Shown one piece after another: positions 12,082 through 23,739 of a DNA stretch of 64,000 nucleotides. Under the pieces are notes generated by a model. The model was not told the DNA's origin. It did not search any database and was given only the letters and a program-made list of their open reading frames with translations. The translations under genes and the position numbers were made by a program. Source of the stretch: Vitellaria paradoxa (taxonomy: Eukaryota > Streptophyta > Magnoliopsida > Ericales > Sapotaceae); the NCBI GenBank assembly GCA_019916065.1, contig CM034240.1:49066372-49130371 (forward strand). The letters run 5' to 3'. How positions within the stretch are numbered: the first letter of the stretch is position 1; every line of letters begins with the position of its first letter.

Positions 12082-12799
12082 CATTACTAAAATTTTAGGC
12101 GTTTGCGTTCAAAAATTCGGGCAACTGCTTTAGGCGGTCATGAAACTCACTATTAGCGACCGTTTTTTAAGGTTTTAGCAACCACCAAAAGCGGTTGCTA
12201 ATACCCCTTAATTAAATTTCCCAAGTCTCTCATTCCAATTTTGTGCGCCTTTATTTCCCCAATCTTTGTCTCTCTTCGCTCCCTCATCTCTCTTTTTCCT
12301 CACTCACTCGTTGCACCACAACTAATTTTCACACTACCGACAACTGCATTGCCGCCGTGCCCTTGCTACCGCACCTGGTCGAGACCCGTTTTAGGTAATC
12401 TCTATTCTCAATAATCCCTCTTTCACACACACACACATACTCGTTCTTCATCTCTTTCTCTCACTCTCTTTTCTCTCATTATTTTAATCTCAAATTCTTC
12501 ACAAGTCATATTTACTAAGCTGCAAAACAACACCAAAAAAATTTGAGCCTGTTTAACTCTCAGTTGCCGAGATATGAATTTTTTTTTCTCTAATTTATTT
12601 GCTACAAGTATGAGAATGAGCTTTGATTTTAGGTAATTTTAGAATTTAGATTTTAATTTTGGGATCCAGGGTTTTAATTTACATTTTGATTTTGGAAATG
12701 ATACTAACTCCTTTATTTTTAAAATGTGAATTTTGCCTTTAGTTCCTAGTGGATAGCCAGCGAGCTTCTAGTGATTTGTTGATTTGTTTTTCTTATTAT

Positions 12800-12956
12800 G
12801 GGCTCGTTTGGAGTCCCAAAAAAAATAAAAAAAAAACTAATGGATGGGATTGATGTGATGTAAAAATGATAGGTGGTAAAATATGATTGGAGGAATTTAA
12901 AAACTTTTGAAGTTTTTTGAAATTTTTTAGTTTTTTTTGGGACTTCAAACGAGCCC
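12800..12956. mobile_element. Tourist-like MITE, 157 bp
   Basis: Terminal inverted repeats GGGCTCGTTTGGAGTCCC and its near-perfect complement (one mismatch) enclose AT-rich DNA. TAT lies on both sides (12797-12799, 12957-12959). Confidence 0.8.
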
Positions 12957-13204
12957 TATATATCAAATATATGATGATATGGACTTAAAAAAAAACGTAG
13001 CAGTGAAACAAATTTATTCCTCTCTGCTCTAAATTTTTGTCCTCTTTATGCTGTACAAATCTTTGTTTTGGTCAGATTCAATCTACTTTCACTTAGCACT
13101 TAAGGTAACTCATAATGACTCATATTTTGTTAGATAGTGCCTCGCTACTAAATATACCTTCATTTTCATTATTATAATCTAGTAGTATAGACATGAATTG
13201 GGAT

Positions 13205-14572
13205 CAGGGCTGGCTCAAGCATAAAGTAATCAAAGCCACCACTTTAAGTCTCAAAATTTTGAGGGCCCTCAATTTTTAAACATCTTTTATACTATAGTTA
13301 AATTTTAACATATTTTGAATATATTTTTAACATACGTTTTGTATAATGAAAGCTTAATTTGAATTAAAAAAAGTTTACAAGAAAAAATGTAAAAAGTTTC
13401 AAACTAAATGAAAAAAAAAAATGATCACAAGAAGTCCAAATATAATTGAGAAAAAAATCACAAGAAAAAAAAAAAGGAATGCCTCAATCTAAATGAGGAA
13501 AGGGCTCACAAGGAAAGGAAAAAAAAAAAAGAAAGCCTCTACATAAATGAAAAGAATAATATATTCAAAGAAGGAATATCAAAAGTCTTATAAGGAAGAA
13601 AGATCAAAAGTTTTATAGACCAAAAATTTTATAAAACTACCTCTAACGTGTAGAAATCCAATCCTAATATACTCTCTCCCTCTCTTCCTCTCAACCTCTC
13701 TCTCTCCCTGTCTCTCTCAATCTCTCAAAGTTTAAATTTTGAAGCTAAAAAATATATTGGTAAAGTTTATAATTGCCACATCAATCCAAGGGATTTTTGA
13801 GGTAATGTTTTAAAAAATTTATAAATTAATTTTTCTTTTATTTTTTTTTAATATAGACTAGTAGTTTGATTTTTTTTTTTAACATATGACTTTCAGACGA
13901 CTTTTCATCAATCAACGAAAACTCGTCATCGATAACAAATTATTAGTTTTGTCAAGGCTCAGATTTGTTCGAGGAAGATGTAGCCCTTCTTTTTTTCTTC
14001 TTTCTTCTTTTTCTTTTCTTTTTTTTTTCCCTTTAAGACTTGTTTGTTTATTTTTGTTTCTGTAACTCTATTTAAAATATATTTGACGATTAATTTTAGT
14101 GTGACTTTCTTTGGTGAAAATCCAATTTGAGGAATATTGTAAAGAAAATATATTTTTATTTCTTTATTTTTATTTCAATGTATTATTTGATAGATAACTA
14201 ATTCAATTATTTTTTTTATTCATATCGTAAATCCTATACTAAATTCAATTGGCATTTACAATTTTCACAGTTCGACAGAAATAAATCAGGTTCCATTATT
14301 CTGTACTTTAGTATTTCTTTTTATATTCCAATCTTCTCTTTTTGTTAGTAATTAATTTTAATTATACGTAAAAAAATATGTTTATTAGAAAGTATGAATC
14401 TAGTTATGCAAAACTTAATAATTTTGCATCTCAAAAAGTAAGAAAAATAAATTTTAAATAATATCTTCACCATAACTAAAAAAGTAGAAAGTTACAATTT
14501 TTTTTTTTTTAAATGTAAAGGCCTCATTTGTAGTTGTCGCTTTAAGTCTCAAAGTATCTTGAACCGGCCCTG
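13205..14572. mobile_element. Non-autonomous hAT transposon with perfect 8-bp TSD
   Basis: The ends are inverted: CAGGGCTGGCTCAAG on the left and, read inward, CAGGGCCGGTTCAAG on the right; a second block, CTTTAAGTCTCAAA, is also inverted between the two ends. ATTGGGAT occurs directly outside both ends (13197-13204 and 14573-14580), the 8-bp target duplication diagnostic of hAT insertion. No transposase reading frame is seen in the 1368 bp, only purine-rich tracts, so it is non-autonomous. It sits inside the CACTA element at 12082-17733 and therefore came later. Confidence 0.9.
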
Positions 14573-14580
14573 ATTGGGAT

Positions 14581-17394
14581 ACCGTGAAAAATTATTTGAC
14601 TTTACAATTGCAATAATTTTGTACTTGAGTAAAGTTGTTCGTTAATGTTTGTACCAGAGATTAAATTACTGTTCAAAGTGATGCACTTTTAATTCTAGTG
14701 GTTTATTCAAACTATTTTCCAAGCTAAAATTTGTGTTCAAGTCAAAATTAAACAATTTAGTGCTGACTCATTTTGCCAAGGGAGGTATTAGAGTAGTTAA
14801 TGCAGGGGGTGGTGATTTTAGAAATGTTATGGTGGTGATTTTAGAAATTGATTACACTGCAAAGTGTAGGCGCTAATTGTGTAGGAATAAACGTAAAATG
14901 ACCAGGAAGGTACAAAGAAGAGAACAAGGAAGTGCATTTAGTCAAAAATAAATACATCAAAAAAATATTTTTTGAAAAAAAAAAAAACAAAAAAAGAAAG
15001 AAGGGTAATGGAGGTGTTTAAAGTTTGCATTATGGAAGTTGTTGGAAGAAAAGGCCCAATTAATATAGAAGTCCCATTGAGCATTGACATTTAGCATAAT
15101 GTTAATAAATGATATTGAAGAGTATCAGATCTATATGTTCTTTAGTTATTCATACTAGTATAAATTGGTATGAGAATTATTTTAATATGTATAATATAGC
15201 TTTCCTTATTATCATAGAAGTCTCAAGGCGAAGGATTAAAATTTCATTTTGATGTAGGTTGTTTCAGTTAGAATGAAAAAGGAAGCATTGCAGCAACGTT
15301 TCAAAAGTGTTTTGAAATGTTCAGATGGTAGCACAAAAATATTAAAATATTTAGAGAAATTTTGAAGTATTTATTGATATCCATCCAAATATACAAAAGC
15401 TTAATAACAAAATAATTAAGCAATTCATTATTTTGGTCTAGTAGACTGTATTTTTAGTGCATTTTACTATATTTCAATGGAAATATTGTAATTGTTTCAT
15501 CATGGTCTCATTTCGGTCTATTAAAAATTAGAAAATTTTTTAACAATTCTGTGTAAAAGAAACAATATAGTGTAATCATTACTTAACTTAGGAACTTAAG
15601 TTATTATTTTATTAGATAATTAAGGTAGAAAAGTTACACATCAAGTTAGATAATGAGTTTAAAATTAGATAATTAGAAAAGTAAATTAATTATTATTTGT
15701 CAAAGTAATTAGATTAGAGAAGTTTCATGTTATAATGACTAACTGAATATTAATAATCATTATTTTCCTCATGTTCTAGTGTATATCTCTCTCTGCCCCA
15801 GCTCTCCAATTTCTCCCTCCCCCATTGGTATTACAGTCTTATTAAGGTTTTTCATCAAATGGCAGTTTCTTTAGTTATTGTAGAAGACCAAGCACAGAGT
15901 AAAAACATAAGAGTCCTCACCCTGTACATATAATGTTAAGCAACAACATTAATTGTAAATATGTCAACATTTTTGAAATTTAAATTTTTAATTATCGTGT
16001 GTAATTAATTTATCTTATAGGTTATAAGAGGAGAGGTCATCCGCTCTGTGAGAGGCTCCAACGAGAACTGGAGACAAAAGCCAACATTCTCAACAAACTC
16101 CAAAAAAGGCAAGTTTCAATTGTCCTCATCTTCTGTTCTAATTTTATCTAAGTTTCATGCTGCATTTTACTTGGATTGTGGAGATCAAGATATGCATTCC
16201 AGGTATTTGTGCCATTGTTGCTCATTTTTTCCTTACCTATTCTTTGTGAATTTACAAAATACCATTGAAGTTTGATGTTTCTACACCTTTTTTGCTTACA
16301 AATCAGTGAGGGTATTAAGATCTAATTTATTTTTTATTCTTGTTTTGGATTAGCTTTTCTCTAACTTGCCGGTTTGGGGGTCATTGAAATAGGGTCCGCA
16401 TTTGCTTCCTTGACTTGTCTCAATTGAGTAAACTCATGTATGAATTTAAAATCCCTTCCTCACAGTTTTATTTAACTAATAAATACTGTATATTATTGAA
16501 GCGAAGACCTTTTCTAATATTTCTTTAATGTTTCTTGATGATCTTGCTGTGTAGGTTTAAGGAGTGACTAATACAGAGCTCTAGAGGCTCTTTTAATTCA
16601 GTTGGGTGGGAGAAAAAATTGAATTTTGATACTGGTCTTGATTCATTACATTGTTTTTATTGCTGGGATAAGGACTAGGCACTTGCAAGGTCAAAACCGG
16701 TTCTATTGTTGTTCATTGCTAGAGTCATGACAACCTTACTACATTCCGAGTTTAGGCGCTTGTATTCATGGTGGTAAGACAGCCACATTAGCCCAAAAAA
16801 TTCAAAAATGGCTTCAAGAAAATCTTAAAAGTGTTGAGTTTGTCTCTTAATTTTATTTGGAATCTAGTTTCCAGGAATGATGTATTTCACTTAGATTTTC
16901 TATTTTCAGAGTTTTTTGTTTTTCTCGTTTACCTTGCTATGAAGAATCGAGGAATTAAGGTGGCAGAAACAGAAGCAGAACTCTGAGTGATGATTAACTT
17001 ATGCCCAATGGTGGACTTAAACAATGGCACAAATATCTGGAAGACGCTAATGTGTATAAATTTGTTAGTCTGTGGCTAATTTGTTAGTTAACTTTTTTAT
17101 TTATTTAAATAAATTTGTTTTGGCTAATAATTTTTCTTTGAATTTTTTTTCAAGTTTGATATCTTGTTCCTCAATATCAAAGTTCGCCCTACTACTCCAG
17201 TTTTGATTTTTTTTTTGTTTCTTTTTTATTTTTTTTTCAAGAATATTGTAATAGGATATTATATTAAACTTTTATAATTTTGTTGATATATACATCAACT
17301 TTTTGGTGGTCACTTTTTTATTTTGGTGTATTAATTTAATATTATAAAATGTTTTAATACAAGTAAATATAGGTATGGAATGAATAAAATTAAC
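14581..17394. other. Interior of the CACTA element, no transposase
   Basis: AT-rich DNA with poly-A tracts near 14970 and CT-rich tracts near 15790. The only exon-like stretch is listed separately at 16021-16110. No transposase motif was found. Confidence 0.4.
16021..16110 (+). other. Possible captured exon, charged helix
   Basis: An AG acceptor-like site (TTATAG) precedes an open frame reading HPLCERLQRELETKANILNK. It is charged and helix-like and is followed by GCAAG rather than a clean GT donor. It could be a gene fragment captured by the CACTA element, but it is short and the family is not recognised. Confidence 0.25.
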
Positions 17395-17736
17395 AGAATT
17401 AGTGGCCGCTAGAGCACTTTTAGCAATCGCTTGAGGCAGCTACTAAAAGTATGTGAATAAACCATTAGCGGCCGCTTAAGGCAGTCACTAAAAGTGACTT
17501 GGCGGTCGCTAAAAGTCCCAACCACTTTTTGCTCTGTTGTGTTTTGGCGATCACCAAAATTGTCGCAAAAAGTTCGCAGCCACCATGTGGTGATCGCTAA
17601 TAGTCATTAGCAACGAAATTTCCACGATCTATCTTTGGCCATCGCAAAACAATCGCAAAAGAGTATTAATGACCACTTCGAGACTTTTAGCGACAGCGTG
17701 TAGCGGTCGCTGATATTTTTATTTCTACTAGTGTTT

Positions 17737-18302
17737 TCATTGTGCTCGGGAGTATACCACGTGTCCAATGTTATTTTTATACTAACATTATGCCTCCACT
17801 CTAGTCAGGATAATCTATTACTCGAGCAGAGTAAAAAATGGCCCAAACAATATCTGTCTCATTTATATAAAATCTCATCATATCCTTATGCGCGACTTTA
17901 CTTTTGACGTGATTTTCTCTGATTGGATGCTTTTTAGGCCTATTTATGATGCATGATAACTCTTTCACCTTCCAGTGCGTAAAAAGGCCAAACGTCATCT
18001 CGAAATCATAAAACACACTACCAACTATCATTTTAACATCAATTCAAATGGCGCATTGAATAGAATTTTACCGCTAGTCACCTCACTTCTATTTTATTCA
18101 AAATATTGATATATGTATATATATTCTGAGTTCTCACCATTGCTACTCTTTCTGTGCTTCTCCAAATCGTTCCAAGCACTCAAGTAATCTTCGAGCTCTT
18201 TTTCTCTCTTACGATTTCTTCTCCTTTTCATAATTTCCTTCGGTGAGTCCTTAGGGATTTTTTCCCTTTATCTTTCTCTCTCATTTGATTTGGGGTTAAA
18301 AA
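17737..18302 (+). promoter_or_regulatory. Region before the antisense ORF, TATA-rich leader
   Basis: No gene. A TATA-rich stretch (ATATATGTATATATAT, about 18110-18125) and a CT-rich leader (18140-18270) precede the ATG at 18303 that opens the plus-strand antisense ORF, so this may be its promoter and 5' leader. Confidence 0.35.
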
Positions 18303-18560
18303 TGGGTAGTCTTGTTAATGAACTTAGGTCTAATGAAGAAGTTGTCACTTTCAAGCAAAAAAATAATATCCCAGATAATGTAAATATCATATTAGCTAGT
18401 GAGAAGGATCGAGAGTTAGGGATGTTCCCAATTGTAGCCATTACAGAAGGTGGTTATTTGGGTTAACCAATACTATTCCATTACTGGATTTGGTTCGAAG
18501 TCAAGGTTTTCTTAATTATTTTATTTTTTTAATAATTTCATTTAATATCATAATTCTTTT
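18303..18560 (+). pseudogene. Antisense ORF of the Tat element, first part
   Basis: An ATG at 18303 opens 54 codons containing NNIPDNVNIILASEKDRE and MFPIVAITEGG, then a stop; the similarity appears to continue in another frame (LLDLVRSQGFLNYFI near 18480-18530). The style matches the plant-transposon antisense proteins found downstream of pol in Tat elements, from memory of that family. It is read opposite to pol. The next recognisable piece is at 20571, after a nested insertion. No function can be assigned. Confidence 0.45.
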
Positions 18561-18770
18561 ACTCCACCATTCTTAACCATTTCATACTCAAGCATATTTT
18601 AAATCTAAAAATTAGTTTAGATTAGATTAGGGCCACCTACTAACTAAGAGAACAAATCTAGAGCTTTTAACAAAGCCCTCCCTGTAGAGATGACCTTGAT
18701 TCTCACCGAGTAAAACTACGACTGCCCTCTTGTACATGAGAGGTAGAACCCAAACACGTTTTAGGGTCAG

Positions 18771-19040
18771 TCACTCATCTACCTCATTTACTATCCTATT
18801 AAGTATTGAATCGTCGTTATTTTCCCTCAGAAAATGTGTCCTTGGCTTGTTTCCTGGTAAATATAATACAGTCCTATCATTGTCTTCTTCAATTACTGAA
18901 TCTCCCATTCTGGCTCTCTTCCTTCCCAGCTCTCCTTCAGGCCTTATTTGTTTCTCTAGCTCATCTCTTTGTCTGAATTTTCTGTGGAGTTCTATCTCTG
19001 AAGAATCACAAATTGCTCTCTGAGCTTCAAGTCTTGCCAT
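18771..19040 (-). pseudogene. Gypsy gag N-terminal fragment
   Basis: An 89-codon minus-strand frame begins MARLEAQRAICDSS and is dominated by charged helix (ELHRKFRQRDELEKQ), as in the N-terminal leader of plant Gypsy gag proteins. It ends within 90 codons and no capsid or zinc-knuckle region follows, so it is a fragment. A chance ORF is possible, but the charged helical composition and the ATG position after a leader argue for gag. Confidence 0.45.
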
Positions 19041-19149
19041 CAGTGCGTCAAACCTAGCAATTGCACATGTATTGCTCGGTCAGAAGATATTTCTTTTAAA
19101 ACCTACTTTATAGAACTCAAGGTAAGTGGAGGTTTTTGAAATTAGTTTC

Positions 19150-19450
19150 AGACTGATTGAGACATTGAATAGAACACCTAGTGTACACGAGCGTCAGCTC
19201 ATAACCAGGCTTCGATTGTAACACTGGTGAATCGATTGTTTAAGAAAACCTCAAGTTATGGTTTTAGGAGAATAGGTTCCAAATCACTGGGCTATTGAAT
19301 CAAACACTTGGTATACACGAGTGGCCAATCGTACCTAAGCTTGGATTATAACATGAGTGATTTGATTTTGTAGGAAAACCTAATTTGGGTTTTGGAAAAT
19401 ATGTTTCTAACTCACCGGGATAACACAGGTGAGTTGATTTCGAAAAAACC
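19150..19450. repeat. Tandem repeat, period 130 bp, about 2.4 copies
   Basis: GTGTACACGAG at 19181 recurs as GTATACACGAG at 19311, with matching flanks (ATTGTAACACTGGTGA versus ATTATAACATGAGTGA, then AAAACCT). A partial third copy follows after 19410. It lies in the leader of the nested Gypsy fragment. Confidence 0.65.
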
Positions 19451-19959
19451 CTAACTTACGATGAAATTCCAATTAGAAATTAAAAATATATTTCATTGAA
19501 ATAAAACCTTTTATGTTTGAGTTCACCAAACTACCACACCACCTTCAATGATTTGAAGCCAAGTACCAACCCTAGCCTAACATAATTGAACTTCAAAGAG
19601 AAAAATAAACTTGCACATGATCCATTAATGTAAAATAAACAAGTACGAAGTAACAACGAAAGACAAAGAACAAAAATGAAGTACTTTAAATTGAAAATAT
19701 TGAAAAGAAAAAAAAAAACTTACATGTAAACCCTGAGAGAGAGAAAAGCAAAATCACCCTAAAAAAAAGTTAAACAAAACCCTAAGACGCAAATGTAATG
19801 TAACCTCCTCCGTCAATCCAAAACGAAATAAAAAGGGCAAACATAGGGTTCCCCCCTAATACATCAGAATTTAGCCTATTTATAGGCGTATACAACTCAG
19901 GGGTATAATTGTAATTTTATAATTTAAAATCATTGTTAAAAGTCTACTGGAGGAATGTC

Positions 19960-20260
19960 AAAGGCACCCAAGCTTTACTAAGCGTGCGCCCAAGCCATGA
20001 CATATAGACAGCTGTTGGAAATTTGCTCTCAATGGGTGCCCAAGGTCCAACACAGGTGGGCGCCCAAGATCTCGCGTGCCCCAAGGTTGCTCAATCATGC
20101 ACCCAAGGTGCTTTTCTGCCAAGTGTTTGATTAATGTCCTGAGAGAGTCCAGCCCAAAACAAACCTCGGCGAGTGCCCAAGTTGTAACACAGTCAGGCAC
20201 CCAAGCCTTGTGCACCCAAGCCTTGTGCGCCCAATCCTTGTGCACCCAAGGTAACTTACT
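19960..20260. repeat. Clustered GCACCCAAG-type short repeats
   Basis: The nonamer GC(A/G)CCCAAG and one-base variants occur about ten times in 300 bp, densest at 20190-20250 where GCACCCAAGCCTTGT repeats in tandem. The block is GC-rich relative to its surroundings and probably lies in an LTR. Confidence 0.65.
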
Positions 20261-20570
20261 CCGGCCCGGATTGTAACGTTCAGCTCCTAACTTGGCTTCC
20301 TTGAGCTATGTTCCTCCATTTCCTTGCAAAACACACAAAGACAATAAAAGTAATCAAAACAAGATAAAAATGCATTTTACTGGATAAAATGTTCATAAGA
20401 AGAGTGTGAAATGAAGCTAAAAATGACAATGATTGCATGCAATCAAGAAGATTAATGGTCGGTGCAGGTTTCACTTATCTGAGTGGGATTTGTTGTACTG
20501 TTACAACATCTAAAAAATTAGGAGAGACAAAAATAAGTGGTATCTGAATTCTTGACCTTACAAAGCCCTT

Positions 20571-22640
20571 GTGTACATGCTCCCAAACAACATTAAGGTA
20601 TTCGAAGATGATGTTTGCGTCATCTCAGGAGAATGGATGAATCGTCTTAATAAGGTCCCTTTTCTTCCAATTATGGTAGTAGCACAAGGCCCAAGTAAGA
20701 GAGTTTTAGTGTTTTCATTTCTACTTAATTTCAATTTATTGAATGACTCTTTCTGATTACTTATGGTTTTTGTGTGCAAACGACCAAACCAGAAAGGTTT
20801 GGGCAAAAGGAAACCTTACCGACCTCCCCTATATCGAGACAGTACTGTAATTCTTAGGTGATCTAGATAATTTTCCTTTCGTGAGGTCAGCACATATTCT
20901 ATTCAACTACCAGCCCAGTTACCGTTCCTTCGTCACTTTTCTGCGAGGATTTATCATTAGCTCAATCTCCCAAACCCTCTAATAGTGGTTTAGCTGGACA
21001 ACTAAACGAAAGCTTGAGTTCTACTACACACATCATCCAACTTGGTGAGCATCCCCCAACATTGCACTTATAATTGAATAGCCAGTCCCTATCGATTAGC
21101 TGATCCTTGAGGCAATCCCAATCGTGGATTCTCACATTAGGGTGATACTTGAGGTCAAAGAAGAAGCTGCTCTTACTCCTATCGTTACTGCCAAATAAAC
21201 AATGGCGCTAAAGTGTGATGTGAAGAAGATTACTGAAGAGGCCAAAAGAAATAAAGTAATACCTGTCAAGAAAAGGGCTACAGTGGCCAAAGAAGCAAAG
21301 GCCACGCAAGGCCAAAAAATAAATGAAGAACAGATGGAGGCCAACAAGAGGGCCTCTAGAGTTTTAATTAGGAAGCCAGTTAAAGCTACTCGAAAGGCCT
21401 CTCGAGCATAGGAGGAGGATCCTAAGGCCAAGAAGCAAAAAGTCAGTGAACCAACTAACTTAATCATTTTGTAGGATCCTCCCTTTTCTAATGTGCCCCC
21501 AACCTCTTCATAAGCAATTAAGGATGCTCCATAACTTCCTTTTCCATCCCCTCAATGACCAGGCTCCTCTCAAATTGGGGAAGGAAGGTTAGAACCAGTC
21601 CCTTTGTAGGCCATCCTACCAAGAATCTACCCGTATAATGCACTAGACTTCGTTCCCCAAATAAAAGTCCCTATGCATAGGAGTATAAGTGGCTAAGTTT
21701 TCAATGTTCTAGATTCAGATTTCATCCGTTCACAAGAATTGCTCAAAGGGATTGCTTCACCATATGATTATAACAAGATCAAAAGAAGCCGACCAGAAGA
21801 TTACTCACTGCTTATTTCTTTTACTTATAATTTTCAATGCTATCTCACTTTATTTTTCTTTTCAATTATTACAGTCTTCTCTATATTCTCTCGAGCTGTT
21901 TCCTGAACCAAATCGTTCACCGAAACATTGACGATAATGAAGCTTTAATACGAGGGCTTAGGACCAGACTCACCGAGCTCGAAGAAGAGCAAGAGCAAAA
22001 GGTTGTCGAGCTAGAAGAAGAAAAAAGGCAACTAGAATCACAACTTGAAGCTGTGAATTCCAAGATTTCTATTGCTGAGGAGAGGACAGAGGCTAGTGAG
22101 AGGAAGTTTAATGTCGTTGATAAGCTTTTGGCCTCCAAAGATGAAGAATTATTGAGGAAAGAACAAACTCTCACTGAGGTTAGGGCCGAGCTCAATTTGT
22201 CAAAGGCCAAGCAGGAGAACATAGCAGAAAAGCTCAACAAATCTCAATTGGAACTTCATAGTCAAAAGGAAGCTAATGTGAAGTTGAAGAATAAAGATAG
22301 TGCCCATCAACTTAAGGAGCAGAAATTAAGGGCAGTCGAGGAAAAGGCCACTCAAGAAATTGAAAGCAACTTGATGTACACAACGAATATTTTCTTGATG
22401 GCTGAGAGACTAGCATGAAGAAGTTATCCATCGAGCCAGTCTCAGAAACCTACAAAGACGTGCCCTTGCCTTACTCAGACGAGAAAATTCCCTGATTCAA
22501 CTTCGAGAGATCCCCTCCTCCTCCAACTCCAACTATTGATACACTGGGAGTAGAAAAGCTCTTAAAGGGCGAAGTAGAGGTCCAAAGTGGTTCCAAGATC
22601 ACTTAAGTTCAAGAGGCCTTCAGTTCAAGCCCAAAAGATC
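20571..22640 (+). pseudogene. Antisense ORF of the Tat element, main part with coiled coil
   Basis: Plus-strand coding pieces lie opposite to pol. At 20571 a frame reads NNIKVFEDDVCVISGEWM and VPFLPIMVVAQGPSK; at 21202-21411 comes a lysine-rich basic segment (KKITEEAKRNKV); at 21920-22400 a long heptad-rich coiled coil (RTRLTELEEEQEQKVVELEE onward) runs about 160 residues, then the frame shifts. Several stops and shifts show it is no longer a full gene. Coiled-coil antisense proteins beyond pol are known in Tat-type elements, with unknown function. A host coiled-coil gene is less likely given the context. Confidence 0.55.
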
Positions 22641-23739
22641 CTCCCAAATGAAGATGTTATCACATTGTTGTCATTATTCAATACCCTTTTTCTTTTATTA
22701 ATGTAAATTCTGACTCTAAGTTTAATGAAAATTTCATTTGAGAAATATGTTTCTTTTTACTTAATGTTGCTATACTTGCAAATCATTATTACTTTTATGA
22801 ATGCATCATTTGATAGTCTTCCACATTCTTAAAGTAAAGTGCAATACTAAAAGCCTTGTAAGATAAATGTTGAGTATTCAACTCTAATTGATTGAACTTA
22901 TTTCCAAACTAGCCTGAGCACACCACTCCTATGGTATAATGATTAGTGAGTAGTTAAATGTATGAAATATTAAGTATGAAGCAAGCTTGCAACCCTCTCT
23001 CATATAAGAGTAACATGATAACTTAATCAAGTTAATAGACTTAGATCATTATAAGCTCAGATAAAATGGCTTGTAGCACATTGTTGACTACATTTCATGT
23101 GGTCAGAAGTCCTTTTGAGTCAAGGAATTTGAACTACCATGTCTTTCCCATCAAGTTTCCTCATATGATGCGGTTAGGACATTAATTTTTCACCTTTCAA
23201 GACCATGCAAGAAGTAATTGTAGCCCACATGAGAATCCTTAACTTGTAAATAGATCAAATTTATAAGTTTGAATTATACACAAAAATAAAACCAGTGAGT
23301 TTGTTCTTCTTCTATGTTAATCACTAAGAATATCTAATGGAACATGTTTTTTTCAAGTCAACCACTGGGACCCCTGGTGGGACTATTCTTTTTTAAGTCA
23401 ACAACTAGGAATCCCAGTGAAACTATTCTTTTTCGAGTCAACTATTGAAAGCCCTAGTGAGACTATTCTTTTTTTGGTCAACTAATGGGAACTGTAGTGG
23501 GATTATTTTTTTTCAATTGTCACAACTAGGAAACCCAGATGGACGTTCCTTAAATTTTGTGCGTGTCTGTAAAGCTAGAGTAAAGTCCACTCTTACTCCT
23601 AGTTTATCAATAGACAAGAGAAAGAGTCAAGTTTTTATACATAGAACAAATTCAAATGTACTGTATTCCATGGCCTCTTCACTGGTTTGCCTTTTATGTC
23701 TACCAGGCGACAAGCTCCATAGCTGAGCACCTCAGTAAC
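22641..23739. other. Tat 3' region between antisense ORF and pol
   Basis: No coding region is supported. It holds the 40-bp tandem array at 23345-23545, and the remainder is unremarkable AT-rich sequence. Confidence 0.4.
23345..23545. repeat. 40-bp tandem repeat, 4-5 units
   Basis: The block (ACTATTCTTTTT)-GTCAAC-(AACTAGGAA-CCCAGTG) repeats with GTCA at 23357, 23397, 23437 and 23477, exactly 40 bp apart, and a diverged fifth unit near 23519. Tandem arrays between pol and the 3' LTR are common in Tat/Ogre-type Gypsy elements. Confidence 0.85.

Larger units (their letters stand above)
12082..17733. mobile_element. Non-autonomous CACTA transposon, 5.65 kb
   Basis: The right end reads inward from 17733 as CACTAGTAGAAATAAAAATA, a typical CACTA terminus. 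The left end is degenerate (CATTACTAAAATTTTAGGCG from 12082), but both are flanked by TTT (12079-12081 and 17734-17736), the expected 3-bp target duplication. Subterminal repeats built on a GCGACCGC / GCGGTCGCTAA theme crowd 12095-12215 and 17395-17715, as in En/Spm elements where they bind the TnpA protein. No transposase is recognisable inside, so it would need help in trans. It contains a MITE and an hAT element. Confidence 0.7.
18600..20540 (-). mobile_element. Nested Gypsy fragment: gag start plus presumed 5' LTR
   Basis: A minus-strand gag N-terminus (18771-19040) is preceded upstream on that strand by a leader with 130-bp tandem repeats (19150-19450) and then by a region rich in a GCACCCAAG motif (19960-20260) that resembles an LTR. 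The rest of gag and pol is missing. This block interrupts the two parts of the plus-strand antisense ORF, so it inserted into the older Tat element. Exact ends, PBS and target duplication were not found. Confidence 0.5.
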
